The notes under the pieces: model-generated | Database searches by the model: none | Told to the model about the DNA's origin: nothing | What the model saw: only the letters and a program-made list of their open reading frames with translations | Position numbers and translations under genes: made by a program | Part shown: in pieces, positions 33,499 to 43,573 of the stretch | Layout: each line of letters begins with the position of its first letter | Position numbering within the stretch: the first letter of the stretch is position 1 | NCBI GenBank assembly: GCA_022655215.1 | Contig: JALCUE010000001.1 | Coordinates: 1,054,001-1,118,000, forward strand | Reading direction: 5' to 3' | DNA from: Atopobiaceae bacterium | Lineage (GTDB): Bacteria > Actinomycetota > Coriobacteriia > Coriobacteriales > Atopobiaceae | Length of the DNA stretch: 64,000 bases

Positions 33499-33732
33499 CT
33501 ACATCACGGCTTCGACGCGGGTGACGCCGGGCACGTGCTCCTTGAGGATCCGCTCGATCCCCATGGAGAGGGTCATCTGGCTCATGGGGCAGCCGGCGCA
33601 GGCGCCGGTGAGCTCGAGGGAGACGACGCCGTCGTCATCGACGCCCACGTAGGTGCAGTCGCCGCCATCGGCCTGCAGGCTGGGACGCACCGCGTCCAGG
33701 ACTTGCTTCAGGAGTTCCTCGTCGACTGCCAT
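33499..33732 (-). CDS. NifU C-terminal-like Fe-S scaffold protein
   Basis: A 77-residue protein matching the NifU C-terminal domain alone: LQADGGDCTYVGVDDDG and the Cys pair in TGACAGCPMSQMTL. Such proteins assemble or carry 4Fe-4S clusters. AAGGGA precedes the ATG at 33732; an earlier in-frame ATG lacks an SD. It lies between the U32 gene and dcd. The Fe-S enzyme PflA is elsewhere in the window, but no direct link is shown. Confidence 0.93.
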   Translation of the reverse strand: MAVDEELLKQVLDAVRPSLQADGGDCTYVGVDDDGVVSLELTGACAGCPMSQMTLSMGIERILKEHVPGVTRVEAVM

Positions 33733-33867
33733 GTGGTTCCCTTCTCGAGACATGCGCAGGCGCATGTCGGATTCACCTGCCTTGCGGTCCGCGTCGGGTC
33801 ACCGCGTCCGAAGGTTACCCTCTCGAACGCATCTGCGAGACACGAACGCTCATATGGTAGCCGATAA

Positions 33868-36351
33868 TCATCCGATACCCATGAAGAGGTGTCCGGACGT
33901 GGCTCCCTGGGCACGTGGGGCCGGCTTCCTGCCGTCACGGGCGGCGGTCACCGCACGCACCACCCTCGCGACCGCGGCCTCCACCTCCTCGGGGCCGAGC
34001 AGCGTGCCGTCCACGGCCAGACGGCTCACGCCGGCGGAGACGAGCTGCGGGACCTGCGACGTGGCGTCGAGGGGATGCGCGTCGTAGATCCGCGACCGTC
34101 CGTGGACGTCGGTCCTCACGGGAAGCATCTTCCCGTCGATGTTCCTCAAGGAGAGGCGACGGGCGCGCAGCTGGCAGTGGGAACAGTCGTGGATGCAGGC
34201 GCCGGCGGCCTGGAGGACGCAGTGTTCGCTCGTCATGAGCCGGGGACGACCCGAGACGACCAGGCCCACGGGCACGGAGGCATGGGGGGCAAGCTCAGAG
34301 ATCTCCTCGAGCGTGAGCTCGCACGAGAGCCATACCCCCGCAGCGCCGCGGGCCTCCAGCGCAGCCAGTGCGCTCGTGTTGTGGATGGGGATGCAGCCAC
34401 GTATCTCGGGACGGGCACCGTCCGCCGTGGCGAGGGCGAGCTCGCTCACGTTGCCCACGGCCACAGGTGCGCCCTCCTCCACCAGACGGTCGAGTCGTCC
34501 GTGGTCGGCAGCACGGCATACCTCGTCGAGGACGGGGACGACCCCTTCCGGCCACTCCCCTTCCCCGAGGTCATCGGCCGTGGCATAGAGACGGGTCGCC
34601 CCGGCCGAGAAGGCCGCCGCTGCCGCCTCCGGCGAGGACACGAGGGCGCAGACCTCCACGTCCCGCCCGGCTGCCTTCCCCTCGCCGGTCCCGAGGAGCT
34701 CGTCGGGCATCGGGACCTCGGCCAACGTGGAGGCGAGCAGCGTGTTCGGCTCGAGGATGGCCTCGGCCAGGGAGTCGGCGGCGTCGGAGCGTACCTTGTG
34801 GACGGCCGAGAAGGCCATGCCGGTCCCGTCGTCCATCTCCACGGAGAAGTCACGCGGCGCGAAGGGGGTCTGTCCCATGCGGCCGACGTGCTCCACCAGG
34901 TCCTCGCGGCTCACGGCCTTGGTGCGGGCACGCTCGACGACGGCACCCGTGGCGCTGGCCGAGAAGAGCCCGTCGGTGGTGGAGAGCGTCACCTGAAGCG
35001 GCTCGCCGAGGAGGGCCTTGACGCTGACGTCGACCTCCCTCCTCCGCGGGATCTCGCAGGAGGAGGCCCGGCCTGCGACGTCGAGTGCATGTTGGCTGCG
35101 CAGCGCCCTCACGACGCTTCCCGCCGGCATGCGGCGGGGGCACGGTGCGCCGATCGTCTCGCCCGCCTCCGCGTCATCGGGGGCGAGGCACGTGATGAAG
35201 TCATCGGGATCGGTGGGATGGCGCAGCTCGAGCAGATCCCCCTTGCCCACCGGCGCCTCGAGGGCGATGTCCGCCACCGCACGTCTCCCGTCGGAGTGGG
35301 AGGCGACCACGCGGCCCACGGTCTCCCCACGGTTGTTCGACCTGCCGTAGCTCATCATCTCGTCACCGGACGTGCCACGAAGGTAGGCATCGGTGAAGTC
35401 GCGGTTGAAAGCCCGCTTGAGCACCCGATGGAGATCGGCGTCCTCACCCTTCGGCATGCGTCTCCCACGCGCGAGGGCGTCGAGGGCGAGGCGGTAGGAC
35501 GAGGCCACGGAGAGGACGTACTCGGGGGCCTTCATGCGACCCTCCACCTTGAGGGCGCCCGCCCCGGCACCGACCAGCTCGGCGAGGTCGTCGATCGTGC
35601 ATGCGTCCTTGGGGCAGAGGGGACGGTCACGGCCCGGCGCACAGATCGTCTCGCCATGCTCGTCGACCAACTCATGAGGCAGGCGGCAGGGCTGGGCGCA
35701 CAGGCCACGATTGGCCGACCTGCCCCCGAAGAAGCTCGAGTAGAGGCACACCCCCGAATAGCAGAAGCACAGGGCACCGTGTCCGAACACCTCGAGCTCG
35801 ACGCCCTCGCGGGAGCACAGCTCGATCTCGGGCAGGCTCAACTCGCGCGACAGCGTCACTCGATGGGCACCGAACTCGTCCCTGCACCAGGCGACCCCGC
35901 GCGCGTCGTGGACGTTCGCCTGCGTGGACACATGGACCTCGACCTGCGGCCAGAGCCTGCGCACCTCTGCGAGCAGCCCCCAGTCCTGGATGATGAAGGC
36001 GTCGGCACCGAGTTCGGTGGCCCTGCGGACGAGGGCGAGGGCACGCGGCATCTCGGACGTGCGGATGACCACGTTCTCGGTCACGTAGACGCGGGCGCCG
36101 GCCAGATGGGCCTCACGGCACGCCTCGGAGAAGGATCCCTCGTCGAAGTTGCGGGCACCACGGCGGGCGTTGAAGTCGCTGCCGAGGCCGCAGTAGATGG
36201 CATCCGCACCGGCGGCGAGGGCGGCTCGGAACGGCTCCGGCCCGCCAGCCGGGGCGAGAAGCTCGGGCATGCGGGAATCACGGACATGAGGGGAGCCCAC
36301 GACCACGTCGAGAGGACCCATGTCCTGATTTGAACCTTCGGATACAGCCAC
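33868..36351 (-). CDS. U32 family protein (long form, RlhA/YhbU-like)
   Basis: An 827-residue cytosolic protein. The N-terminal TIM-barrel starts MPELLAPAGGPEPFRAALAA. The U32 signature is near GHGALCFCYSGVCLYSSFFG, with the Cys set continuing as NRGLCAQPCRLPHEL. A DUF3656-like middle and a second, partial barrel-like C-terminal region (IHDCSHCQLRARR) follow. Members such as RlhA and TrhP act in rRNA/tRNA hydroxylation despite the old peptidase name. The GTG at 36351 has GGAG 7 bases upstream; an ATG at 36321 is an alternative. Substrate unknown. Confidence 0.9.
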   Translation of the reverse strand: MAVSEGSNQDMGPLDVVVGSPHVRDSRMPELLAPAGGPEPFRAALAAGADAIYCGLGSDFNARRGARNFDEGSFSEACREAHLAGARVYVTENVVIRTSEMPRALALVRRATELGADAFIIQDWGLLAEVRRLWPQVEVHVSTQANVHDARGVAWCRDEFGAHRVTLSRELSLPEIELCSREGVELEVFGHGALCFCYSGVCLYSSFFGGRSANRGLCAQPCRLPHELVDEHGETICAPGRDRPLCPKDACTIDDLAELVGAGAGALKVEGRMKAPEYVLSVASSYRLALDALARGRRMPKGEDADLHRVLKRAFNRDFTDAYLRGTSGDEMMSYGRSNNRGETVGRVVASHSDGRRAVADIALEAPVGKGDLLELRHPTDPDDFITCLAPDDAEAGETIGAPCPRRMPAGSVVRALRSQHALDVAGRASSCEIPRRREVDVSVKALLGEPLQVTLSTTDGLFSASATGAVVERARTKAVSREDLVEHVGRMGQTPFAPRDFSVEMDDGTGMAFSAVHKVRSDAADSLAEAILEPNTLLASTLAEVPMPDELLGTGEGKAAGRDVEVCALVSSPEAAAAAFSAGATRLYATADDLGEGEWPEGVVPVLDEVCRAADHGRLDRLVEEGAPVAVGNVSELALATADGARPEIRGCIPIHNTSALAALEARGAAGVWLSCELTLEEISELAPHASVPVGLVVSGRPRLMTSEHCVLQAAGACIHDCSHCQLRARRLSLRNIDGKMLPVRTDVHGRSRIYDAHPLDATSQVPQLVSAGVSRLAVDGTLLGPEEVEAAVARVVRAVTAARDGRKPAPRAQGATSGHLFMGIG

Positions 36352-36417
36352 CGGGAAACTCCAATCGATCGCGCGCGGCCATGCCCCCGACGAAAGACGG
36401 GACGACCATGTCCCAAG

Positions 36418-39027
36418 TCAGGTCGCGAGCCCCTTGTGCGCCTTGCGCCCTCTTGCCACGAGCAACCCTACCAGCACCAGGCCGGAGATGCCCGTGACGA
36501 CACATCCCTCACGGAACCCCGGCGACACGTAGCTCATGGACACCTGGTTCTCGCCCTCAGACACCGGGATCGCCATGAGGGCGCCCCCGCACACGTCGAG
36601 GGTGCTCACCTGCTCGCCGTTGACCGTCACCGTCCATCCCTCGTCGTTCGGGATGGTGAGCAGCAGGTACGGCGTGGTCGAGTCGGCGGTGTAGGTCGCC
36701 TCAATGTGACCATCCTCGAAGCTCGTGAAGTCGGCCTGATGGGACGACACCCTCTCGATCGACCGCGTGAGGGCATCCTGGTCGAGTAGCGCGACCTCGA
36801 TGCCGGGGGTGCCGTCCGTGGACCACGAGTCGGCGTCCCAGGAGAAGGTGATGGTATGCGTGGTCGTCTGCGTCTCGGAGGACGAGTCGACGGCGAGCGC
36901 CATCGAGTCGGTGAACCTGCCGCCCATGGTCCCCTCGTAGGTCCCGTCGACATAGCAGGAACACCCATTCGCCGCCTCCCCGACCATAGGGGCATCACAG
37001 TAGACGTAGGCCACCGAGCCCGCGGGCACATCGAGGCTCCAGGTCCTACTCGTCTCGTCCTCGGAGACGAGAGTCGGCTCGACGCCGACGTAGACGTCCT
37101 CGTCGGCTCCCGTGAGCCCGCGCACGAACGCGTTCTGATTGTCGAAGACGCCGTCCTGCGAGCTCAGCTGACAGGAGAGGGCCGACTCGCCCACCCCGAA
37201 CCCCAACGAGAGCGCATGGGGGTTGCGCCACAGGGACGTGCCTTCCTTGCCTCCGGACACGCCGCTCTCCACGAAGCCTATGGGACACAGGGACGAGGAG
37301 ACGTACTTGACGCCCAGCAGGGAGTCCGAGGCGAGATGCGTCCCCGAATAGGAGACCATCTCGGCGGTCCTCGCGTAACCGAGGTCGTATATGAGGTCGA
37401 GGGCGGATGCGTCATAGGCCGAGGAATACGACGAGATGGACATGTAGCCCTGCGCGATCGACTCGTTCAGGGCCGCGGCGGCATGGCGGGTGTAGGTCTT
37501 GTCCTCGCGATAGACGCCGTCATCCGTCTGGGCGAGCTCACTCTGGAGCTCGGAGGAGGAGGTGACGTAGGAGTCGTTGTCGGCCTGGGTGAGTCCTATG
37601 TAGAGGTTCGACCAGCCCGCATAGGCGTCATAGGCGACCTCGCCCACGAGAGCCGCAAGCGTGAGGGCCACGAGAGAGCACATGAGCGACCGCGCGACAC
37701 CACGTCGGAGTGCGACGAGACAGGCGAGGACGAGCATGGCCGAGAGGACGGAAAGGACGCAGGACTTGGGATACGGGATGATGCCCGCACACGTGAGGGC
37801 CACCACGATCAGCGCCATGCCGCCACAGACGACGGCCGCCCGACGCGGCGGCACGGTCGCCCCACGGCGAAGCCGTCCCATCTCGGCCGAGGCGCACCAG
37901 AGGATGACGAATACGAGCAGGAAGGAGATCCGGCAGAAGAAGCCTGATGGGGTCTTGAACCCGCACCAGGCAGCGTAGAGCGGCTTGACGCAGATGCAGG
38001 CGAGCAGGAACACGGCGAGGACGAGAGGCGCCACGCGGGAGAGGCGCGGGCGGTCACGATCCAAGAGGTACAGCAGGCCCATCACGAGCATGCCGGTGCC
38101 GCAGAACAATTCCGGGACGTGAGCGCCGGTAGACGCGTCCGTAGTGAACAAGCCCTCCAGGACATGCGTGGGATAGCAGGTGCCGATGCCACTCCCCCAG
38201 AACAGGTTGGAGAAGATGTCACCGTTGCGGGACGACGCCCCGCCCAGCATCGAGACGACGGAGGGGACGAAGGTCCACGCCGACAGGCCCAGACCGAGAA
38301 GCGCCAATCCCACGTAGATGGCCACACGACGCCAGAGGACACGGCGAGGGAGAGGCTCCCCCTCCGCACGCATGACGACGACCTCGAGGACGGCATAGAG
38401 CCCGCCGAAGATGATGAGCATGTAGGCCGTGTACCAGCAGGAGACCACCGCGTAGACGAAGCAGGCCAGCAGGAGTCGCCACCGGCCCCGTCTCACGAGC
38501 CCGTGGACACCCCAGCACATGACGGGGAGGACATAGAGGGCGTCGAGCCACATGGGGTTGCGGATCATGGCGACGGACCAGCCACTCCAGGACCAGGCAA
38601 GCGCACACGCCAAGGCCGCGACCCAGCCCACCCCATTCCTGCGCCGCACGAAGAACGCCATCGAGGCGCCGGCGAGCCCCAGCTTGAGCATGCAGACGAC
38701 CCAGACGAAGAGCGTGATGTGACTCTCGTCGAAGAGGACCACGAGGAGGTTCAGCGGGCTCGACAGGTAGTAGCCCACGAGACCCCAGGCATTGGTCCCC
38801 AACGAGAGGGCCGAGGTGTAGAAGACGGAGCCATCGCCCAGAAGCACGCGTCGGAACCACGTGAAGAAATCGACATACTGGTAGCAGAGGTCCTCGGTGA
38901 GGAACGATTGGCTGCCAAGGGGATAGACGTCGGACCACGCGCACGTGAGCACGAGCATCGCCATCGGCAGCAGGAACGCCGTGGCGTAGCCCAAGGCCGA
39001 ACGCGCGCGTGTCCTCGGCTTCGCCAT
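36418..39027 (-). CDS. YfhO family membrane protein
   Basis: An 869-residue polytopic protein of the YfhO family (GT-C superfamily). The early loop DVYPLGSQSFLTEDLCYQYVD is typical, with about 13 helices to residue 470 and an extracellular domain to 830, then a last helix near the C-terminus. Bacillus YfhO glycosylates lipoteichoic acid from a lipid-linked sugar. A similar extracellular polymer decoration is plausible here. It ends 390 codons from no other partner gene but sits directly downstream of tyrS by 8 bases. Confidence 0.87.
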   Translation of the reverse strand: MAKPRTRARSALGYATAFLLPMAMLVLTCAWSDVYPLGSQSFLTEDLCYQYVDFFTWFRRVLLGDGSVFYTSALSLGTNAWGLVGYYLSSPLNLLVVLFDESHITLFVWVVCMLKLGLAGASMAFFVRRRNGVGWVAALACALAWSWSGWSVAMIRNPMWLDALYVLPVMCWGVHGLVRRGRWRLLLACFVYAVVSCWYTAYMLIIFGGLYAVLEVVVMRAEGEPLPRRVLWRRVAIYVGLALLGLGLSAWTFVPSVVSMLGGASSRNGDIFSNLFWGSGIGTCYPTHVLEGLFTTDASTGAHVPELFCGTGMLVMGLLYLLDRDRPRLSRVAPLVLAVFLLACICVKPLYAAWCGFKTPSGFFCRISFLLVFVILWCASAEMGRLRRGATVPPRRAAVVCGGMALIVVALTCAGIIPYPKSCVLSVLSAMLVLACLVALRRGVARSLMCSLVALTLAALVGEVAYDAYAGWSNLYIGLTQADNDSYVTSSSELQSELAQTDDGVYREDKTYTRHAAAALNESIAQGYMSISSYSSAYDASALDLIYDLGYARTAEMVSYSGTHLASDSLLGVKYVSSSLCPIGFVESGVSGGKEGTSLWRNPHALSLGFGVGESALSCQLSSQDGVFDNQNAFVRGLTGADEDVYVGVEPTLVSEDETSRTWSLDVPAGSVAYVYCDAPMVGEAANGCSCYVDGTYEGTMGGRFTDSMALAVDSSSETQTTTHTITFSWDADSWSTDGTPGIEVALLDQDALTRSIERVSSHQADFTSFEDGHIEATYTADSTTPYLLLTIPNDEGWTVTVNGEQVSTLDVCGGALMAIPVSEGENQVSMSYVSPGFREGCVVTGISGLVLVGLLVARGRKAHKGLAT

Positions 39028-39035
39028 GGGTTCCG

Positions 39036-40247
39036 CTAGACCAGCTTTGCGAACTTCCGCTTGCCCGCCTGCAGCGTGGCGCCATCAAGCGATGCGGGGT
39101 CGACGTTGTAGGACTTGGGCGCGACCTTCTCGCCGTTCACCTTGATGCCACCGCCGTCGATGAGGCGACGAGCCTCCCCCGCGGACTTCGCAAGGCCCGC
39201 GGCCGCGAGCACGCCGGCCAGGTACACCGTGCCGTCGTCGGAGACGTCGAGGTCGACATGGACCTCCGGGATGTCGTCAGGGACCTCATGCTCCTTGAAG
39301 AGCGCGTCGAAGGCGGCCTCTGCGGTCTCGCCGGCGCCCTCGCCATGGTAGAGGTCGCAGATGTTCGAGGCGAGGTCGCGCTTGAGCCTGTAGGGGTCGG
39401 CCGAGCCGTCCGCGAGGGCGGAGTCGATCGCATCGACCTGCTCGACGGGAAGGGTCGAGGCGAGGCGATAGTACCTGCCGATCATCGTGTCCGGAATGGA
39501 CATGACCTTGCCGAACATGTCCGCAGGCTCGTCGGTGAGGCCCACGTAGTTGCCATAGCTCTTGGACATCTTGCGCGTGCCGTCCGTGCCCTCGAGCAGG
39601 GGCATGGTGAGCGCGACCTGAGGCTCCATGCCCATCTTCTCCATGAGCTCACGCCCGGCGAGGAGGTTGAAGAGCTGGTCGTTGCCGCCCATCTCGACAT
39701 CGGCCTTGACCATGACCGAGTCGTAGGCCTGCATCACGGGGTAGAGGAACTCATGGAGGGCGATCGGAGTCTGGCTCTTGTAGCGCTTCTCGAAGTCGTC
39801 GCGCTCGAGGATGCGGGCGACGGTGAACTTGGAGAGAAGTCCGAGCAGCTCCTTGAGGTCGAGCGTGAGGATCCAGTCGGCGTTATGGACGATGCTGGTC
39901 TTGTCAGGGTCGAGGATCTTGGACGCCTGGCTCACGTAGGTCTGGGCGTTGGCCTCGACCTGGTCGCTGGTGAGCTGGGGGCGCGTGGAGTTCTTGCCGG
40001 AGGGGTCGCCGATGAGGGCGGTGCCGTTACCGATGATGAGGGTGACGTGATGCCCCAGGTCCTGGAACTGCCTCATCTTGCGCAGAGGGACGGCATGTCC
40101 CAGATGGAGGTCGGGGCTCGTGGGATCGACGCCGAGCTTGATGTTCAGCGGCTCGCCCTTGGCGAGCTTCTTCCTCAGCTCGGCCTCCGGGATGATGTTG
40201 GCGGCGCCGGACGTGATGATGCGCATCTGTTCGTCTACTGACAGCAC
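39036..40247 (-). CDS. tyrS: Tyrosyl-tRNA synthetase
   Basis: A 403-residue class I synthetase with LHLGHAVPLRK (HIGH motif), TRKMSKSYGN (KMSKS) and a C-terminal S4 RNA-binding domain (GEARRLIDGGGIKVNGE). It charges tRNA-Tyr. I place the start at the GTG at 40247 (VLSVDEQMRI) because GGAGGG lies 7 bases before it; an upstream ATG at 40262 overlaps that SD. There is no T-box leader in the 105 bases upstream. Confidence 0.95.
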   Translation of the reverse strand: MLSVDEQMRIITSGAANIIPEAELRKKLAKGEPLNIKLGVDPTSPDLHLGHAVPLRKMRQFQDLGHHVTLIIGNGTALIGDPSGKNSTRPQLTSDQVEANAQTYVSQASKILDPDKTSIVHNADWILTLDLKELLGLLSKFTVARILERDDFEKRYKSQTPIALHEFLYPVMQAYDSVMVKADVEMGGNDQLFNLLAGRELMEKMGMEPQVALTMPLLEGTDGTRKMSKSYGNYVGLTDEPADMFGKVMSIPDTMIGRYYRLASTLPVEQVDAIDSALADGSADPYRLKRDLASNICDLYHGEGAGETAEAAFDALFKEHEVPDDIPEVHVDLDVSDDGTVYLAGVLAAAGLAKSAGEARRLIDGGGIKVNGEKVAPKSYNVDPASLDGATLQAGKRKFAKLV

Positions 40248-40367
40248 GGTCTTTCCCTCCATGGGTCACGCGATACGCCGACGCACGAAGGCGTACGGCA
40301 CGACTGTTCCCAAGGGTAGCGCATCGACGCCGGCGAAAACGGCGGACACGGGAAGCGCATGGATGGC

Positions 40368-41969
40368 TCAGAGCACGCCCGCGAGTCCGAGGCCGAGGTA
40401 CGACAGGGCGCTGGCGGCACAGAACGCGGCCGTCAGCACGCGGACGAGCCGCACCCACCAACGGCCGTCGGCCGCCCTCGCGATCGAGACCCCGATGAGA
40501 CCCGCCCCGGCCACGACAGACGGGACGATGTAGCGGAAGCTCATCGTGCAGCAGAAGGGTTCCGTGAAGCTGATGCGGTAGAAGAAGGCGAGAAGCTCCC
40601 AGAAGAGCAGGGCGGCGCACGCGACCCCAAGGGGATGGGGGGCAACGTACCTGCGCAGGACGAGGCGCACCGTCGAGACGACGGCACATGCCAGGGAGAC
40701 GACCACCAGCCCGACGTTCGACCAGAAGAGGACGGTGCAGGCCAGAAGGCGCCATCCTGACGTGGCAAGGGTCGCCTCGTCGAACATCGAGGTCTTGAGC
40801 AGGGCGACCGCCGGGTTCCATTCGATGGCCCCGGAGTCGAAGTCCCAGTTCTCGAAGACGGAGAGGTGGTCCCAGTCGATGCCGAGGAGACGTTGGGATG
40901 TGGGGAGGTCCCCAAGGTACTGGAGGCTCGTGACGGGCTGCTCGAGGATCTTCATGAAGGGCTCGCCCCACACGACCGTGCACCAGCACGGCCACCACAG
41001 GGCGAGGGGAACGCACACGAGCAGGAAGGGCAGGAACTGTCCGAACGCCATGCACGCCCTGTCCCCTCTCGCCCGGACGAACCCGGCCACGAAGACGACG
41101 GCGATGACGGGGGCCACGAGGCCACCCGACGTCTTCGTCATCATGGCGAGCCCCTGGGCGGCGGCCGCGACGAGGATCGCGCCGAGCGTGGGCCGTCGGT
41201 ACCACCTCACGGCCGCGAGCACGGCCGCGAGCGAGAGCATGAGGCAGAGGGGGTCGTTGTTGATGTATCCGGACATGTAGGTGAAGGCCGGGTGCAGGCA
41301 GATGATGGCGAACGGCACCGTGAGGGCACGTCCCTCGAGACCGAGGGCGCGAAGGAGGCGATACGAGATGATGGTCGCACCACAGGTGTAGGCGAGGGCC
41401 AGCACCTGGATGTTCTCGAACGCCGCGCCCAGGGAGACACCCACGAGCCGCTGCAGACACACCCAGGCGGCGGCGATCATGTGGTGCAGGGGCGGGTGAT
41501 AGAACTGGTTGACCGTGTAGGGATCGAACGTGGGCAGCTTGAGACCGTTCTGGACGAACCAGAGGATATAGGCCTGGTGCCCGTTCATGAGGGAGAGGTC
41601 GTTCACATCGTGCTGGCGTTGCAGGTCACCCGTCACGAGGACGTAGGTCCCCCTGGTGACGAACGCCGCAGCCGCAAGGAGCACGCAGGCGCGCCGCCAG
41701 CCGAGCTCGCCGTTCGCATGAAGCCAGGAGGCGATGGCCATGAGCAGGACGTATGCGACAGCCGCGATCACGCAGACGCCGGTGGTGCAGTCGACGCCGG
41801 GGGTGAGTCGCGTGCCCGAGGAGGCCTGTGCCATCGGGAAGACGAGGAGGAGGCCGGCAAGGGAGGCGAGAAGGCTCAGCCACGGATGGGCGGCCAGGAC
41901 GTCGAGCGCGTCCGAGAGGCGACGGCGCGGGCCGGCCCCATTCGATGCGACCATGACCTCCGAGGTCAC
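40368..41969 (-). CDS. Glycosyltransferase-C-like membrane protein (GT39/ArnT type)
   Basis: A 533-residue polytopic protein with about 12 helices. The loop HDVNDLSLMNGHQAYIL with acidic residues, and then NQFYHPPLHHMIAAAW, match the first extracellular loop of the GT39/ArnT-like group, which use polyprenyl-phosphate sugars. It starts at a GTG whose GTGA overlaps the preceding stop; an ATG at 41954 is too close to its own SD. It is the last of four genes coupled by 4-base overlaps. Acceptor unknown. Confidence 0.82.
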   Translation of the reverse strand: MTSEVMVASNGAGPRRRLSDALDVLAAHPWLSLLASLAGLLLVFPMAQASSGTRLTPGVDCTTGVCVIAAVAYVLLMAIASWLHANGELGWRRACVLLAAAAFVTRGTYVLVTGDLQRQHDVNDLSLMNGHQAYILWFVQNGLKLPTFDPYTVNQFYHPPLHHMIAAAWVCLQRLVGVSLGAAFENIQVLALAYTCGATIISYRLLRALGLEGRALTVPFAIICLHPAFTYMSGYINNDPLCLMLSLAAVLAAVRWYRRPTLGAILVAAAAQGLAMMTKTSGGLVAPVIAVVFVAGFVRARGDRACMAFGQFLPFLLVCVPLALWWPCWCTVVWGEPFMKILEQPVTSLQYLGDLPTSQRLLGIDWDHLSVFENWDFDSGAIEWNPAVALLKTSMFDEATLATSGWRLLACTVLFWSNVGLVVVSLACAVVSTVRLVLRRYVAPHPLGVACAALLFWELLAFFYRISFTEPFCCTMSFRYIVPSVVAGAGLIGVSIARAADGRWWVRLVRVLTAAFCAASALSYLGLGLAGVL

Positions 41970-43573
41970 GAGTGATTCCCGTCGGCGACACCGGATTCGT
42001 CGCCCTTCTCCTCCTGATAGTCCTCGTCGGTGTTGACGTTCCACACGTTGGTGCGGTCGGTCGTGCCGGCGAGGAGGCCATCGACGGAGAGGAAGGCCGT
42101 CATCATGGAGTGGTCCATGTTGTTGTAGCGATGCTGTCCGTTGCGCCCCATGCAGAAGAGGTTGGGATGCTCGTCGAGCCAGGCGATGAGGACGTCGATG
42201 TCATCATAGGTGTCGAAGTAAGCGGGATAGGCCTTCTGCACGCGCTCCACGTGGGAGTCGATCGGCCGCTGGCCGCCATCGAGGACGCCCATGCTCACGA
42301 GCTCCCTGCGCGCGAACTCGACGCGCTCGTCGGCGGGCATGTTCCAGAAGTCGTCGCCCTCGGCGCAGAAGTACTCGAGGCCGATCCACACGGTGTTCTC
42401 GGGATCGGCCACCAGATAGGGTGACCAGTTGTTGAAGACCTGGATACGGCCGAGCCTCACATGGGAGTCCTGCACGTAGATCCAGTTGTCAGGGACGATG
42501 TCGCCCAACGTGGGGATGTCGGTCTCGTTCTTGAGATTGAGCCGGTCGACGAGAAGGCCAACGGTGACGAAGTCGCGATAAGGAAGACCGGCGGCCACCT
42601 TGGCCGGAGCCTCGGGGACGTCTCCCTTGGCGGCGAACGCCGCCGCGAGGTCCTTGAGGGGCATGGTGGAGAGGCAGACGTCACAGGGGACGTCCTCGCA
42701 GCTGCCGTCAGCATGGGTCACGCTGACGCACGTGACGTTCCCGTCGGCATCGGCCGTGACGCCGGTGACGCGACAGTCGAGGCGGATGTGCCCGCCCATG
42801 GTCTCGACCTCGCCGGCAGCCTGCTCCCACAGCTGTCCGGGACCGAGCTTGGGATAGTGGAACTGCTCGATGAGGGAGGTCTCCGTGTTGGCCGCGTCCT
42901 TGTGACCCGTGGCCTTGTTGACCATGTCCTTGAGCACGGCCTTGACGGAGAGGCCCTTCACTCGCTGGCTACCCCAGTCCGCGCTGATGACGGAGGGATG
43001 GCGCCCCCAGAGCTTCTCGGTGTATCCCTCGAAGAACATCGAGTAGAGCTTGCGCCCGAAGCGATTGACGTAGAAGTTCTCCAAGGAGTCCTCGGGGAGC
43101 TTGTGCGCGCAGGCACCCAGATAGGAGAGACCGACCCCCATGGTGGTGCCGAAGCCCATGGCCTTCAGGGTCTTGGCGGACAGGCTCACGGGATAGTCGA
43201 AGAACTTGTGGTCGTAATAGATGCGGGAGACGCGTCTGCGCGTGAGCATGACGCGGTCCTCGGTCTCGGGATCCGGGCCACCAGGCGTGAGGGGACCGTC
43301 ACGATGGAGGATCCTGTCGTCATGGGAGGGAGCCCCCTGGCCAGGCATGCGCTCGTCCCACCAGCGGCTGACGCGCTCCTCCTTGGTGAAGAAGCGATGT
43401 CCGCCGATGTCCATGCGATTGCCGTCGTGGACCACGGTACGCGAGATGCCGCCGATGGTCCGGGACGCCTCGAGGACCGTGACGTCGAACTCCGCGGCGG
43501 CCCGGGAGAGCAGCTCATGGGCCGCGGTGATGCCAGCCGGACCGGCACCTATGACGACAGCCCTCTTCCTCAA
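41966..43573 (-). CDS. NAD(P)/FAD-dependent oxidoreductase, UDP-galactopyranose-mutase-like
   Basis: A 535-residue flavoprotein. AVVIGAGPAGITAAHELL is the FAD-binding Rossmann motif at residues 5-22, and RTIGGISRTVVHDG with DIGGHRFFTK is typical of amine-oxidase/UDP-galactopyranose-mutase-like enzymes. The start is TTG, whose TTGA overlaps the previous stop. FAD-motif spacing supports it. The position between GT-C-like genes suggests a sugar-nucleotide or lipid-sugar modification for the same glycan. Substrate not known. Confidence 0.85.
   Translation of the reverse strand: MRKRAVVIGAGPAGITAAHELLSRAAAEFDVTVLEASRTIGGISRTVVHDGNRMDIGGHRFFTKEERVSRWWDERMPGQGAPSHDDRILHRDGPLTPGGPDPETEDRVMLTRRRVSRIYYDHKFFDYPVSLSAKTLKAMGFGTTMGVGLSYLGACAHKLPEDSLENFYVNRFGRKLYSMFFEGYTEKLWGRHPSVISADWGSQRVKGLSVKAVLKDMVNKATGHKDAANTETSLIEQFHYPKLGPGQLWEQAAGEVETMGGHIRLDCRVTGVTADADGNVTCVSVTHADGSCEDVPCDVCLSTMPLKDLAAAFAAKGDVPEAPAKVAAGLPYRDFVTVGLLVDRLNLKNETDIPTLGDIVPDNWIYVQDSHVRLGRIQVFNNWSPYLVADPENTVWIGLEYFCAEGDDFWNMPADERVEFARRELVSMGVLDGGQRPIDSHVERVQKAYPAYFDTYDDIDVLIAWLDEHPNLFCMGRNGQHRYNNMDHSMMTAFLSVDGLLAGTTDRTNVWNVNTDEDYQEEKGDESGVADGNHS

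Noticed and set aside
33889-36333. Long plus-strand open frame (814 codons) opposite the U32 gene
   Set aside because: Antisense shadow; the minus strand shows the U32 Cys signature and barrel motifs.
40263-40367. T-box leader upstream of tyrS
   Set aside because: No AGGGUGGNACCGCG-type T-box sequence or specifier hairpin is visible.
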